This document shows, piece by piece, positions 27,654 through 36,078 of a stretch of 64,000 nt of DNA. The position numbers and the translations under genes were made by a program. Below the pieces are notes generated by a model, which saw only the letters and a list, made by a program, of their open reading frames with translations, searched no databases and was not told where the DNA came from. Each line of letters starts with the position of its first letter. Position 1 is the stretch's first letter. Origin of the DNA: Nonomuraea harbinensis (GTDB lineage Bacteria; Actinomycetota; Actinomycetes; Streptosporangiales; Streptosporangiaceae); the NCBI RefSeq assembly GCF_019396385.1, contig NZ_JAHKRN010000008.1, positions 181,302 through 245,301 on the forward strand. Direction: 5' to 3'.

Positions 27654-28247
27654 ATGGAGATCATGACTCCCCGGGGGCCGGCGCGGGTCGACGTCGACGA
27701 GGAGGAGCGCGGCCGGCTGCTGCTGGTGCTGACGCACGGGTCGGCCGGGGGAGTCGACGCGCCCGACCTGCTGGCGGTCCGCGAGGCGGCCCTCGGCATG
27801 GGCGTGACCGTGGCCAGGGTGACGCAGGCGTTCAGGATGGCGGGGGCGCGGGCCCCCGGATCGGCCGAGCGGCAGGACGAGGCGTGGCTGGCCGTGCTGG
27901 CCGAGCTGCGCGGCCGGTGGCCCGGGCTGCCGCTCGTGCAGGGCGGCCGGAGCAACGGGGCGCGGGTCGCCTGCCGGACCGCGCGGGCGGCCGGGGCGGT
28001 GGCGGTGGTGGCCCTGGCGTTCCCGCTGCACCCGCCCGGCAAGCCGGACCGTTCCAGGGCGGACGAGCTGCGCGGCGCCGGAGTCGATGTGCTGGTGGTG
28101 AACGGTGACAGGGACCCGTTCGGCGTGCCCGACGCGGCGGACGCGACGCGGCTCGTGGTGCTCCCGGGAGAGGGGCACGACCTGAAGAAGGAACCCGCCC
28201 GGGTGGGCGAGGTGGTCGCCGACTGGCTGACCCGTTATCTCGGGTAA
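27654..28247 (+). CDS. Alpha/beta hydrolase, KANL3/Tex30-like
   Basis: A 197-residue small alpha/beta hydrolase. It shows the oxyanion region VLTHGSAGG, the nucleophile elbow GGRSNGARVA with Ser near residue 102, Asp in VNGDRDPFG and His in GEGHDLKKE. The family is typified by the KANL3/Tex30 and dienelactone-hydrolase-like proteins; activity of bacterial members is untested to my knowledge. ATG 27654 follows a short leader after an inverted repeat. No operon partners downstream (next gene is on the other strand). Confidence 0.82.
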   Translation: MEIMTPRGPARVDVDEEERGRLLLVLTHGSAGGVDAPDLLAVREAALGMGVTVARVTQAFRMAGARAPGSAERQDEAWLAVLAELRGRWPGLPLVQGGRSNGARVACRTARAAGAVAVVALAFPLHPPGKPDRSRADELRGAGVDVLVVNGDRDPFGVPDAADATRLVVLPGEGHDLKKEPARVGEVVADWLTRYLG

Positions 28248-28263
28248 CCGGTCGGCGGTGCGC

Positions 28264-28461
28264 TCAGGCTGCCCCGACCAGCGGGTCGGGGCGGTGCGGG
28301 GCGATCGCGGTGCCGCCGGGCAGCAGCTCACCGGTGTCCTCGAACAGGACGACCCCGTTGCACAGCAGACTCCACCCCTGCTCGGGGTGGCAGGCCAGGG
28401 TGCGGGCGGCTTCGCGGTCAGGCGCGTCGGCAGACGGACAGACCGGGTCGTGCGGGCACAT
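28264..28461 (-). CDS. DUF5999 small Cys-containing protein
   Basis: A 65-residue protein with the start MCPHDPVCPSADAPDREAA, then HPEQGWSLLCNGVVLFED and GGTAIAPHR. The pattern matches an actinobacteria-specific family (DUF5999) of unknown function. The three Cys and paired His could bind a metal or an Fe-S cluster. ATG 28461 has GGAGGC upstream at good spacing. Upstream bases 28536-28566 carry 11-bp-spaced direct repeats that may be a regulator site. Confidence 0.85.
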   Translation of the reverse strand: MCPHDPVCPSADAPDREAARTLACHPEQGWSLLCNGVVLFEDTGELLPGGTAIAPHRPDPLVGAA

Positions 28462-28535
28462 CGGCGTGCCTCCGATATCTCGTGGATGGCCCCCCGATCA
28501 AGGAGTCGGGAGCGGCTCGGGTTTCTCTTTCCAGT

Positions 28536-28566
28536 AAGTGTGCAGCAAGTGTGCGATGTGCGTCAC
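28536..28566. promoter_or_regulatory. Direct repeats at 11-bp spacing upstream of DUF5999 gene
   Basis: AAGTGTGC occurs at 28536-28543 and 28547-28554, then a partial third copy ATGTGCG at 28556-28562 followed by TCACAC. Spacing of one helical turn is the arrangement bound by SARP/PhoP-type activators. Sits 75-105 bases upstream of the DUF5999 start. Inference only. Confidence 0.35.
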
Positions 28567-28672
28567 ACGTTCCGACATAGCCCGTTTGGACTGTTAAGGG
28601 AGGATCCCCTGGAGTGTGACCTCCGACACAGCGTGCCTTATGCAGGATAACGGGCCAAGCATGACACGCACA

Positions 28673-29233
28673 CTAGGTTTGGAGCCCTCGGAGCAACGCG
28701 TCGAGCCCGCGTTCGAAGTCCGCGTCGGCGTCGCGGTCGCGCCGCACCCACTCGTCCACCTCGGGGTCGGCCCAGCCCGAGCGCTGCACCTCGACCGCGA
28801 CGCTGCCGAAGACGAAGGCCCGCAGCGTGCGCACGGCCTCCTCGGCGCCGGGCAGGCCGCCGTCGGCGAGCTGCTCGATCTGCTCACCGATGGCGATGAC
28901 GGTGGCGCCCTTGGGCGGCTTGGTGAGCGCCAGCGCCAGCACGCCGGGATGCTCGCGCAGCATCTCCCGACCGGCCCTGCACCACGCCCTGGCGGTCTCC
29001 TGCCAGGTCGCCGCCTGCTCGACGTGGACGGCGGTGACGTGTTCGGCCAGGGCGTCCATCAGCGCCTCCTTGCCGCGCGGCAGGTGGTGGTAGATGGCCA
29101 TGGCCTCGACCTGGAGGGCGTCGCCGAGCCTGCGCATGGTGAGCCTGCGCAGGCCCTGGCTGTCGGCGATGTGCAGGGCGGCCTCGATGATGCGCTCGCG
29201 GGACAGGGGGACCGGTGGTCGCTTGGCGGGCAT
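28673..29233 (-). CDS. TetR-family repressor
   Basis: A 186-residue regulator. The N-terminal helix-turn-helix is LSRERIIEAALHIADSQGLR with RLTMRRLGDALQVEAMAIYHH; the C-terminal part resembles the TetR_C ligand domain. ATG 29233 gives the standard MPAKRPPVPL-like start (an upstream ATG at 29242 is in frame). Seven bases upstream is a TAAGAT hexamer, suggesting a leaderless message, and TTAC-TAT-GTAA (29244-29254) overlaps it and may be the autoregulatory operator. The likely target is unclear: DUF5999 lies downstream and an unknown gene diverges on the other side. Confidence 0.9.
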   Translation of the reverse strand: MPAKRPPVPLSRERIIEAALHIADSQGLRRLTMRRLGDALQVEAMAIYHHLPRGKEALMDALAEHVTAVHVEQAATWQETARAWCRAGREMLREHPGVLALALTKPPKGATVIAIGEQIEQLADGGLPGAEEAVRTLRAFVFGSVAVEVQRSGWADPEVDEWVRRDRDADADFERGLDALLRGLQT

Positions 29234-29356
29234 GGTGATCATCTTACTATGTAAAGGAGGCTGCGCCGGAGTGCCGCGCCGGACCGGTTACGGGGCGGGG
29301 GCGCGGAGCGCGTACCCTGGTCGCTGATAAGAACGACAGCGTGAAGGGCAGAGTCG

Positions 29357-29755
29357 ATGGCGTTTTTCCGTCCGCGGGTGAGCCGCGAGGCCGAGGTCCG
29401 CTACCACGCGGATCTGGAGATCTCCAAGCGCTACCCCGAGCTGCTCGGCAGGGCCAGGGAGGCGGAGCAGGTGCTGCGTGACCTGCGCGCCGCCGACGCC
29501 GACGAGATCGAGCTGCGGGCCGCGGGCCGGGCGCTCGACAAGGAGCTGACCGAGGCGCTGCGCGCGGCCGAGGCGGGGCAGCGGGCGGCGTTCGGGGTCA
29601 AGTCCTACGACGACCGCATCGCCCGGCGCAAGGCCAAGGCGACGCCCAAGGGCGCCACGTGGACCATGGAGGTGGAGCAGCTGCGCACGCTCCGCGAGGA
29701 AAACAGGATGTGGGGCATCCCGCGCGTGCCCCGTCCCGTGCCCTCCGCCAGGTGA
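29357..29755 (+). CDS. Hypothetical charged helical protein
   Basis: A 132-residue protein, mostly predicted helix with heptad-like charged stretches (RAREAEQVLRDLRAADADEI, RALDKELTEALRAAEAG), probably a coiled coil, ending in a Pro/Arg-rich tail. No signal peptide or membrane segment. ATG 29357 is preceded by GAAGGGC at about 10 bases. I do not recognise the family. It is followed by a strong bidirectional terminator. Confidence 0.65.
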   Translation: MAFFRPRVSREAEVRYHADLEISKRYPELLGRAREAEQVLRDLRAADADEIELRAAGRALDKELTEALRAAEAGQRAAFGVKSYDDRIARRKAKATPKGATWTMEVEQLRTLREENRMWGIPRVPRPVPSAR

Positions 29756-29799
29756 CCGGCCTCACCGGGCGGTGAGCCCGGCCCGGCCGCCAAGACGCA

Positions 29800-29829
29800 G
29801 ACGAGCCCCGGCGCAGGCCGGGGCTCGTC
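29800..29829. terminator. Bidirectional hairpin terminator
   Basis: Perfect 13-bp stem (GACGAGCCCCGGC / GCCGGGGCTCGTC) with loop GCAG, placed between two converging genes: the unknown protein ending at 29755 and the sigma factor gene ending at 29903. Confidence 0.88.
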
Positions 29830-29902
29830 GCGTTCGCCGGGTCAGCCGGCCCGGGTACGGTCAGGCGGGGTTCATCCCGGCCGGGCCCGGCGGTGACCCT
29901 GG

Positions 29903-31225
29903 TCAGCTGGCCCAGTCGAGCAGCGGGCGGGTGTTGCTCGGGTGGCGCAGCTTCGACAGCGACTCCTTCTCCAGCTGGCGGATCCGCTCCCGGGTGAGCC
30001 CGAGGTGCTTGCCGATCTCGTCCAGCGTGTGCGGCTTGCCGTCGATCAGGCCGAACCGCAGCGCCATGATCTTCGCCTCGCGCGGCGACAGGTTCTGCAG
30101 CACGCCCCGCAGCTGGGCGCCGAGGAGCTGCCGGTCGACGATCTCCGACGCCTCCGGCGAGTCGACGTCCTCGATCAGGTCGCCGATCGTGGTCTCGCCG
30201 TCCTCGCCGATCGTCGCGTTGAGCGAGATCGGCTGGCGGCTGGTCCGCATCAGCTCCTCGATCTGGTCGGGCGTCCTGTCCAGCTCCACCGCCAGCTCCT
30301 CCGGCGTGGGCTCGCGGCCCATCCGCTGGTGCATCTCACGCTCGACGCGCGACAGCTTGGAGAGCATCTCCAGCACGTGCACCGGCAGCCGGATGGTGCG
30401 GGCCGAGTCGGCGAAGCCACGCTGGATCGCCTGGCGGATCCACCACATGGCGTAGGTGGAGAACTTGAAGCCCTTGGTGTAGTCGAACTTCTCCACGGCC
30501 CTGATCAGGCCGAGGTTGCCCTCCTGGACGACGTCCAGCAGCGACATGCCGCGGTCGGTGTACTTCTTGGCCACCGAGACCACCAGCCGGAGGTTGGCCT
30601 CCAGCATGTGGTCCTTGGCCGCCTTGCCGTCCTCCGCCACGAGGAGCAGCTCCTCGCGGTCCTCGGGGGACAGGTCCGGCTCGCTCTCCAGCTTGTGCTC
30701 CGCGTACAGGCCGGCCTCGATCCGGCGGGCCAGGTCGACCTCCTCGGCGGCGGTGAGCAGGGTGCGGCGGCCGATGGACTTCAGGTAGGTGTGCACCGAG
30801 TCGCCCATGGCGGACTGGTGGTCGTCGAGGTCGAGCGCCTCGGTCTCCAGCTCGGCCTCCTCCGGCTCCAGCGCGGCGTCGTCGGGACCCTCCGCGTCGA
30901 TCTCCGTCTTCACCTCGGCGGCCTTTGCCTCCGGGGCCTTGGAGTCGGTAGTCTTTGAGCGCGAAGCCTTCCTGGTGGAGCGCTTGGCCTCGGGCTTGTT
31001 CGCAGGCCGTCCTGCGGCCTTCTTCGGGGTGGCCGGCTCGTTCTCGGCGGCCAGGTTCACCCCTGACTCGGTGAGCTCGCGCAAGATCGAGCGGCCCTCG
31101 GCCGGGGTGATGCCGGCCTGGGCGAAAGCGTCGCGCAGCTCCGCGAGAGAGAGGCGGCCCTGGGCTCGCCCTCGGTCAATCAGTTGCTCGAGGGTGGCGG
31201 CTGGGGCCACAGCGGTTCGGGGCAT
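29903..31225 (-). CDS. SigA/HrdB-family RNA polymerase sigma factor
   Basis: A 440-residue sigma-70. Region 1.1-like N-terminus ([19 protein letters not shown]), a Lys/Ala/Glu-rich linker at about 60-130, then region 1.2 ([20 protein letters not shown]), region 2 ([20 protein letters not shown]), region 3 and region 4.2 ([20 protein letters not shown]). It diverges from HrdB/SigA at positions usually fixed, for example [10 protein letters not shown] in place of QAITRAMADQ, and the tail [10 protein letters not shown] differs from the usual RSQVLRDYLD. It may be a second, principal-like (group 2) sigma factor. ATG 31225 has GGAGGAGG upstream. Confidence 0.93.
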   Translation of the reverse strand: MPRTAVAPAATLEQLIDRGRAQGRLSLAELRDAFAQAGITPAEGRSILRELTESGVNLAAENEPATPKKAAGRPANKPEAKRSTRKASRSKTTDSKAPEAKAAEVKTEIDAEGPDDAALEPEEAELETEALDLDDHQSAMGDSVHTYLKSIGRRTLLTAAEEVDLARRIEAGLYAEHKLESEPDLSPEDREELLLVAEDGKAAKDHMLEANLRLVVSVAKKYTDRGMSLLDVVQEGNLGLIRAVEKFDYTKGFKFSTYAMWWIRQAIQRGFADSARTIRLPVHVLEMLSKLSRVEREMHQRMGREPTPEELAVELDRTPDQIEELMRTSRQPISLNATIGEDGETTIGDLIEDVDSPEASEIVDRQLLGAQLRGVLQNLSPREAKIMALRFGLIDGKPHTLDEIGKHLGLTRERIRQLEKESLSKLRHPSNTRPLLDWAS

Positions 31226-31352
31226 GAGGACACCTCCTCCATAACGGAGTGGAAGCGAAATGTAGGCGGGTGTGGTGGCGCGGCCCCGGCTCCGGCCGCT
31301 CTACTCACCAGTATCAATAACGCCATGCGGCGCGATTTGTTCCCGTGACGCG

Positions 31353-31387
31353 AAAAAGGGCGGGCCGCCCGGCCGGCGGCGCGCCCT
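31353..31387 (-). terminator. Intrinsic terminator with T tract
   Basis: Reading leftward, a 13-bp stem with one mismatch (AGGGCGCGCCGCC / GGCGGCCCGCCCT) and 5-base loop is followed by TTTTT (31353-31357). It ends the message of the small secreted protein whose stop is at 31405. A clear T tract is unusual in this window. Confidence 0.8.
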
Positions 31388-31404
31388 CGCGGGTCCTGAT
31401 CGCG

Positions 31405-31698
31405 CTATTCGCCGATCTCGAACTCCCCGACCTCCGGCATGGGCATCGGCTGGGCGTCTTCCAGGCGCTCGTCGGTCCAGTATTGGAGGACGTCCTCCGG
31501 GTCGGGGTTGACCCCGGTGGACACCACGATGTCGGTCGGCTCGGAAGGGGGCGGGCTGACCTGCTCGACGACGGCCCGGGTCGACTGCCTGACCTGGTCG
31601 AGCCTGCCCGCCGAGGCGGCCGCCGCGACCCAGACGCCGCCGGCGACGACGACGCCCACCACTGCCGCGGACGCCCACGTCTTGCGGGACTGGTTCAT
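31405..31698 (-). CDS. Small secreted protein resembling a serine-protease propeptide
   Basis: A 97-residue protein with a signal peptide or membrane anchor (MNQSRKTWASAAVVGVVVAG, probable cleavage after AAASA at residue 30). The mature part ends with DVLQYWTDERLEDAQPMPMP. The motif YWT-x-E-R-(M/L)-x-x-A-x-P-M-P is, to my recollection, typical of the propeptide of actinobacterial trypsin-like secreted peptidases; here no protease domain follows before the terminator. ATG 31698 has a near-perfect AAGGAGGGA site. Could be a trans-acting propeptide/inhibitor, or a remnant. Moderate certainty. Confidence 0.65.
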   Translation of the reverse strand: MNQSRKTWASAAVVGVVVAGGVWVAAAASAGRLDQVRQSTRAVVEQVSPPPSEPTDIVVSTGVNPDPEDVLQYWTDERLEDAQPMPMPEVGEFEIGE

Positions 31699-31741
31699 CA
31701 AGGCTCCCTCCTTCTCCCCACTATGACGCATCCGCACTTCA

Positions 31742-32887
31742 TCAGGTTCCGGACTTCAGCCGCAACAGATCAGGTTTGCCGTTGGGCAGCAGCGGAAGCC
31801 GGGGCAACACGCGCAGGTCGCGCGGCGCGGCGTACGGCGGCAGCCGGTCGTCGCAATAGGCGCGCAACTGCTCGAGTGTGGGCGGATTCACAGGGTCGGC
31901 GGGCACCACGGCGGCCACGACCACCTCGCCCCACTCGGGATCCGGCCTGCCGATCACGGCCACGTCCGTGATCGCGGGATGGCCGCCCAGCACGGTGGCC
32001 ACGGCGCCCGCCACCACCTTCTCGCCGCCGGTGTTGATGACGTCGTCGGCCCGGCCCAGCACCCGCAGCCGGCCGCCGGACAGCTCGCCCAGGTCGGAGG
32101 TGACGAACCAGCCGCCGTCGAACGGGCCGGGCTCGCCGGAGCGGTAGCCGGAGAACAGCACGGGCCCCGACACCAGGATGCGCCCGTCCTCGCCGATCTT
32201 CAGATCTACATTGTAAAGGGGGCGGCCGTCGTACACGCAGCCGCCGCTCGTCTCGCTCATCCCGTACGTGGTCACGATCGAGGCGCCGAGGTCGCGGGCC
32301 TCGTCGAGCAGGCCGGGACGCGGCGCCGCGCCCCCTAGCAGGATGGTGCGGAACCCGGACAGGTCGGCTCCCAGCTCGACCAGCCTGTGCAGCTGGGTGG
32401 GCACCAGCGACACGTGGTCGGCGCCCGCGCCGAGCACGGCCCGCGGGTCGAAGCGCTCGTGCATGATCGGCTCGCTCCCGGCGAGCAGCGAACGCACCAG
32501 CACCTGCAGCCCCGACACGTGCGAAGCGGGCAGGCAGCACAGCCACCGCTCGCCCTTGGCCGCCCCCAGCCGCCGCAGGGAGGACGCCGCCGAGGCGCGC
32601 AGCGCCGTCGCCGACAGCATGACGCCCTTGGGCGCGCCCGTGCTGCCGCTGGTCGCGATGACCACCGCCACGTCAGGCGGCACCCCGTGCCCGCCGTCGC
32701 GCGGCTCGCCGTCGACGTGCGTGGGCCGCAGCGCGGCGATGGCGGCGCCGGCCTGCCCGGGGGTGAGCGGCAGCACCGCAGGGCCCTCGCCTGACAGCGC
32801 GTCGCGGACCGCCGCGTACAGCTCGGGGCCTGCGGGCCGCACGACCGCGTTCAGCGGACGGTCCGGATGCGACGGGTTTCTCCACAT
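31742..32887 (-). CDS. menE: o-Succinylbenzoate-CoA ligase MenE
   Basis: Activates o-succinylbenzoate to its CoA thioester in menaquinone synthesis. The 381-residue acyl-adenylating enzyme has the P loop TSGSTGAPKGV, the motif TYGMSETSGG, SDLGEL / GRADDVINTGGEKV and the catalytic Lys in NGKPDLLRL. It is compact, as bacterial MenE often is. ATG 32887 gives the natural start; the frame stays open further but covers menC on the other strand. Divergent from menC with 48 bases between starts, where an 8-bp palindrome TGACGTCA (32902-32909) lies. Confidence 0.9.
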   Translation of the reverse strand: MWRNPSHPDRPLNAVVRPAGPELYAAVRDALSGEGPAVLPLTPGQAGAAIAALRPTHVDGEPRDGGHGVPPDVAVVIATSGSTGAPKGVMLSATALRASAASSLRRLGAAKGERWLCCLPASHVSGLQVLVRSLLAGSEPIMHERFDPRAVLGAGADHVSLVPTQLHRLVELGADLSGFRTILLGGAAPRPGLLDEARDLGASIVTTYGMSETSGGCVYDGRPLYNVDLKIGEDGRILVSGPVLFSGYRSGEPGPFDGGWFVTSDLGELSGGRLRVLGRADDVINTGGEKVVAGAVATVLGGHPAITDVAVIGRPDPEWGEVVVAAVVPADPVNPPTLEQLRAYCDDRLPPYAAPRDLRVLPRLPLLPNGKPDLLRLKSGT

Positions 32888-32935
32888 GCTCGTAAGGTTA
32901 GTGACGTCAGAACGGGCAAGGCGGCAGGGAGGGTC

Positions 32936-33862
32936 GTGACGCGTTCCCCCGTGGTGTTCCGGATTCCGATGCGCACCAGGTTCCGTGGTCAGACCGTCAG
33001 GGAAGGGGTCCTGTTGCGAGGGCCCGCCGGATGGGGCGAGTTCTCGCCGTTCCCCGAGTACGGGCCGCGCGAGTGCGCCCGCTGGCGGGCCTGCGCGCGC
33101 GAGGCCGCGTTCGAGGGCTGGCCCGAGCCGGTGCGCGACACGGTCCCGGTCAACACCACCGTGCCCGCCGTCGGCCCCGAGCAGGCGCACGCGATGGTGC
33201 GGCGCTCCGGATGCGGCACGGCCAAGGTCAAGGTGGCCGAGCCGGGCCAGCGCTTCGCCGACGACCTGGCCAGGGTGGAGGCGGTGCGCGACGCGCTCGG
33301 CCCGTCCGGCAGGCTGCGCGTGGACGTCAACGCCGCCTGGGACGTCTCCCAGGCGGTGCGCCGGCTCAAGGAGCTGAACCGGTTCGACCTGGAGTACGCC
33401 GAGCAGCCCTGCGCCACCCTGGACGAGCTCGCCGCCGTGCGGCGGGCCTGCGACGTGCCGATCGCGGCCGACGAGTCCATCCGCCGCGCCGAGGACCCGC
33501 TCCGGGTCAGGGCGGCGGGGGCGGCCGACATCGCGGTGGTGAAGGTCCAGCCGCTGGGCGGGGTGCGTGCGGCGCTGCGCGTGGTGGAGGCGTGCGGGCT
33601 GCCCGCCGTCGTGTCGAGCGCTGTGGAGACGTCCGTGGGGCTGGCCGCCGGCCTGGCGCTGGCCGCCGCGCTGCCCGAGCTGCCGTACGCGTGCGGGCTC
33701 GGCACGATGTCCCTGCTGGAGGGCGACGTGGTGGCCGATTCGCTGGTCCCGGAGGGCGGCGTGCTCACCGTGCGCCGTCCGGACGTGGACCCCGGGCGGC
33801 TGTCGGCATTCGAGATCGATTCTCCGCCGTGGCTGCGGCGGATGCAGGAGGCGTCACTGTGA
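32936..33862 (+). CDS. menC: o-Succinylbenzoate synthase MenC
   Basis: Enolase-superfamily dehydratase making o-succinylbenzoate from SHCHC. The 308-residue protein keeps the catalytic Lys in TAKVKV, metal ligands Asp in RVDVNAAWD, Glu in YAEQPC and Asp/Glu in AADES, and the second Lys in VVKVQPLGGV. GTG 32936 is close behind GGGAGG. Its stop overlaps the GTG start of menD (GTGA). The divergent neighbour is menE, so the three genes form a menaquinone cluster with a bidirectional promoter. Confidence 0.93.
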   Translation: MTRSPVVFRIPMRTRFRGQTVREGVLLRGPAGWGEFSPFPEYGPRECARWRACAREAAFEGWPEPVRDTVPVNTTVPAVGPEQAHAMVRRSGCGTAKVKVAEPGQRFADDLARVEAVRDALGPSGRLRVDVNAAWDVSQAVRRLKELNRFDLEYAEQPCATLDELAAVRRACDVPIAADESIRRAEDPLRVRAAGAADIAVVKVQPLGGVRAALRVVEACGLPAVVSSAVETSVGLAAGLALAAALPELPYACGLGTMSLLEGDVVADSLVPEGGVLTVRRPDVDPGRLSAFEIDSPPWLRRMQEASL

Positions 33863-35517
33863 ACCCCGCCACCGCGCTGGCCACGGTCCTGGTCGACGAG
33901 CTGGTGCGCTGCGGCCTCACCGACGTCGTGATCGCGCCGGGCTCCCGGTCGGCGCCGCTGGCGCTGGCCGCGCACGCCGAGTCGAGGCTGCGCCTGCACG
34001 TCCGCGTCGACGAGCGGTCGGCGTCCTTCCTGGCGCTCGGCCTGGCCAAGCGGACCGACCGGCCGGTGGCGGTGATCTGCTCGTCGGGCACGGCCGCGGC
34101 CAACTTCCACCCGGCGGTGATCGAGGCCGCCGAGTCCGGCGTGCCGCTGCTCGTGCTGACCGCCGACCGGCCGCCGGAGCTGCGCGGCACCGGCGCCAAC
34201 CAGACCATCGACCAGCTCAAGCTGTACGGCACCGCCACGCGCTGGTTCGCCGAGCTGGGCGTGCCCGAGGACCGGCCCGGCCAGGTGGCCTACTGGCGGT
34301 CGCTGGCCTGCCGCGCCTACCAGCGCGCGCTCGGCCCCGGCGACCCCGGCCCGGTCCACCTCAACCTGCCGTTCAGGGAGCCGCTGCTGCCCGACGGCGA
34401 CACCTCCTGGTGCGAGCCGCTCGGCGGCGACGCGAACGGCCCGTGGGTGCGGGTCCGCGTCGCGCCGCCGCCGGTCGCCCTGCACCTCCCGCCGACCAGG
34501 CGCGGGGTCCTGGTGGTCGGCGACGGCGCGCCCAACGTGCGCCGGTACGTGGCCGCGGCGGGGATGGCCGGCTGGCCGGTGCTGTCGGAGCCGCAGGGCG
34601 GCGGCCGCTACGGCGACCACGCCGTGTCCACCTACCACTTCCTGCTCGGCATGCCGGAGTTCGCCGACGCCCACCCGCCGGACGTGGTGGTCACGCTGGG
34701 CAGGCCGGGCCTGTCGCGCCCGCTGCTGTCGTGGCTGACGCGCGCCCCGGAGCACATCGTGGTCGCCCCCGACCTCGACCGCTGGCCCGACCCGACCCGC
34801 TCGGCCACCCAGGTGGCCCAGGCGGTGGAGATCCCGGTGGCCTCCGGCGACGACGCCTGGCTGCACGCCTGGCGGCGGGCCGACCAGGCGGCCAGGGCGG
34901 CGATGGACGAGGTGCTCGACTCCTCCGGGCTGAGCGAGCCGAGGCTGGCCCGCGACCTGGTCGACGCGCTGCCGAACGGGGCGCTGCTGTTCTGCGGGTC
35001 GTCGATGCCGATCCGCGACCTGGACCAGGCGATGCGGCCGCGGCGCGGCATCAGGGTGATGGCCAGCCGGGGCGCGTCCGGCATCGACGGGCTGGTGTCG
35101 ACGGCGATGGGGGCGGCGCTCGGCCACAACGGGCCCTCCTACGGCCTCATCGGCGATCTGTCGTTCCTGCACGACCAGAACGGCCTGGTGCTCGGCCCCC
35201 GCGAGCCGCGCCCGGACCTGTGCCTGGTGGTGGTCAACAACGACGGGGGAGGCATCTTCTCGATGCTGCCGCAGGCGGCCGTGCGCGACCCGTTCGAGCG
35301 CGTCTTCGGCACCCCGCACGGGGTGGACCTCGGCTACGTCACGGCCGCGACCCGCACCCCTCACACCCTCGTGGAGGACGTCTCCGAGCTGCCGAAGGCG
35401 CTGCGGGGGGAGGGGCCGCGGGTGGTGGAGGTGCGCACGGACCGCGAGTCGAACGCGCTCGTCCACGCGCGGCTGAAGGACGCCGCGCAGGAGGCGGTGC
35501 GCGCCGCGCTCGCCTGA
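33859..35517 (+). CDS. menD: SEPHCHC synthase MenD
   Basis: Thiamine-diphosphate enzyme joining isochorismate and 2-oxoglutarate. The 552-residue protein has the family start (LATVLVDELVRCGLTDVVIA), APGSRSAPLA, VRVDERSASF, CSSGTAAANFHPAVIEA, and the ThDP/Mg motif around GDLSFLHDQNGL and VVNNDGGGIFSML. GTG start overlaps menC. Converges on the STAS gene with 10 bases between the stops. Its substrate isochorismate is supplied by the synthase at 46.5-47.8 kb. Confidence 0.97.
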   Translation: MNPATALATVLVDELVRCGLTDVVIAPGSRSAPLALAAHAESRLRLHVRVDERSASFLALGLAKRTDRPVAVICSSGTAAANFHPAVIEAAESGVPLLVLTADRPPELRGTGANQTIDQLKLYGTATRWFAELGVPEDRPGQVAYWRSLACRAYQRALGPGDPGPVHLNLPFREPLLPDGDTSWCEPLGGDANGPWVRVRVAPPPVALHLPPTRRGVLVVGDGAPNVRRYVAAAGMAGWPVLSEPQGGGRYGDHAVSTYHFLLGMPEFADAHPPDVVVTLGRPGLSRPLLSWLTRAPEHIVVAPDLDRWPDPTRSATQVAQAVEIPVASGDDAWLHAWRRADQAARAAMDEVLDSSGLSEPRLARDLVDALPNGALLFCGSSMPIRDLDQAMRPRRGIRVMASRGASGIDGLVSTAMGAALGHNGPSYGLIGDLSFLHDQNGLVLGPREPRPDLCLVVVNNDGGGIFSMLPQAAVRDPFERVFGTPHGVDLGYVTAATRTPHTLVEDVSELPKALRGEGPRVVEVRTDRESNALVHARLKDAAQEAVRAALA

Positions 35518-35527
35518 GCACGCGCCG

Positions 35528-35860
35528 TCAGTTCCGCTCCGCGCCGGCGGTGCCGAAGAGCTCGTCCAGACCGGTGACGCGCATGAGCCCGGACGTCCTG
35601 GGCGACACGCCCGTCAGCGTCAGCCCGGCCTCGCACTGGCGTGCGCGCCGCTGGACGGCGACGAGCACGCCCAGGCCCGCCGCGTCGATGAAGGCCAGCC
35701 CGCCCAGGTCCAGGACGATCTCCGCGGGGCGCGCGATCGTGTCCAGCAGCTCCAGCACGTGGGCGCGGAGCAGCTCCCTGGAGGCGATGTCCAGCTCCCC
35801 GCCGACCGATACGGTCACGACGTCGTCGCGCACGCTCGTCGTCAGGTGGAATGCGTGCAT
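35528..35860 (-). CDS. STAS-domain anti-anti-sigma-like protein without the phospho-Ser
   Basis: A 110-residue single STAS domain related to SpoIIAA/RsbV. The order is FHLTTSVRDDVVTVSVGGEL, IVLDLGGLAFIDAAGLGVLV, then the C-terminal TGVSPRTSGLMRVTGL. In SpoIIAA the loop reads D-S-S-G with the second Ser phosphorylated by the anti-sigma kinase; here it is DAAG. The protein therefore cannot be switched off that way and may be constitutively active or binds other partners. ATG 35860 has GAGGGG upstream. No kinase gene is adjacent. Confidence 0.88.
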   Translation of the reverse strand: MHAFHLTTSVRDDVVTVSVGGELDIASRELLRAHVLELLDTIARPAEIVLDLGGLAFIDAAGLGVLVAVQRRARQCEAGLTLTGVSPRTSGLMRVTGLDELFGTAGAERN

Positions 35861-36078
35861 GGGACCCCTCGCGGTGAACGTCGTCGCGCGACGCCAGGGG
35901 GGTCCCGCCGCCGTCCCGGGGAACTCGCCGGTGTGAGGGGCCGGCGGGCTGCGGGCCGGACGGCGCATGTGCGTCGCCGTACGCTGTCACGCTGGATGCT
36001 AGCGGGGGGTCGGCGTGTTTCGCCGGAAGAACCCGATTCCCTGCGGGTAATCGGCATAGATCCCGAAACCGTACGAGG

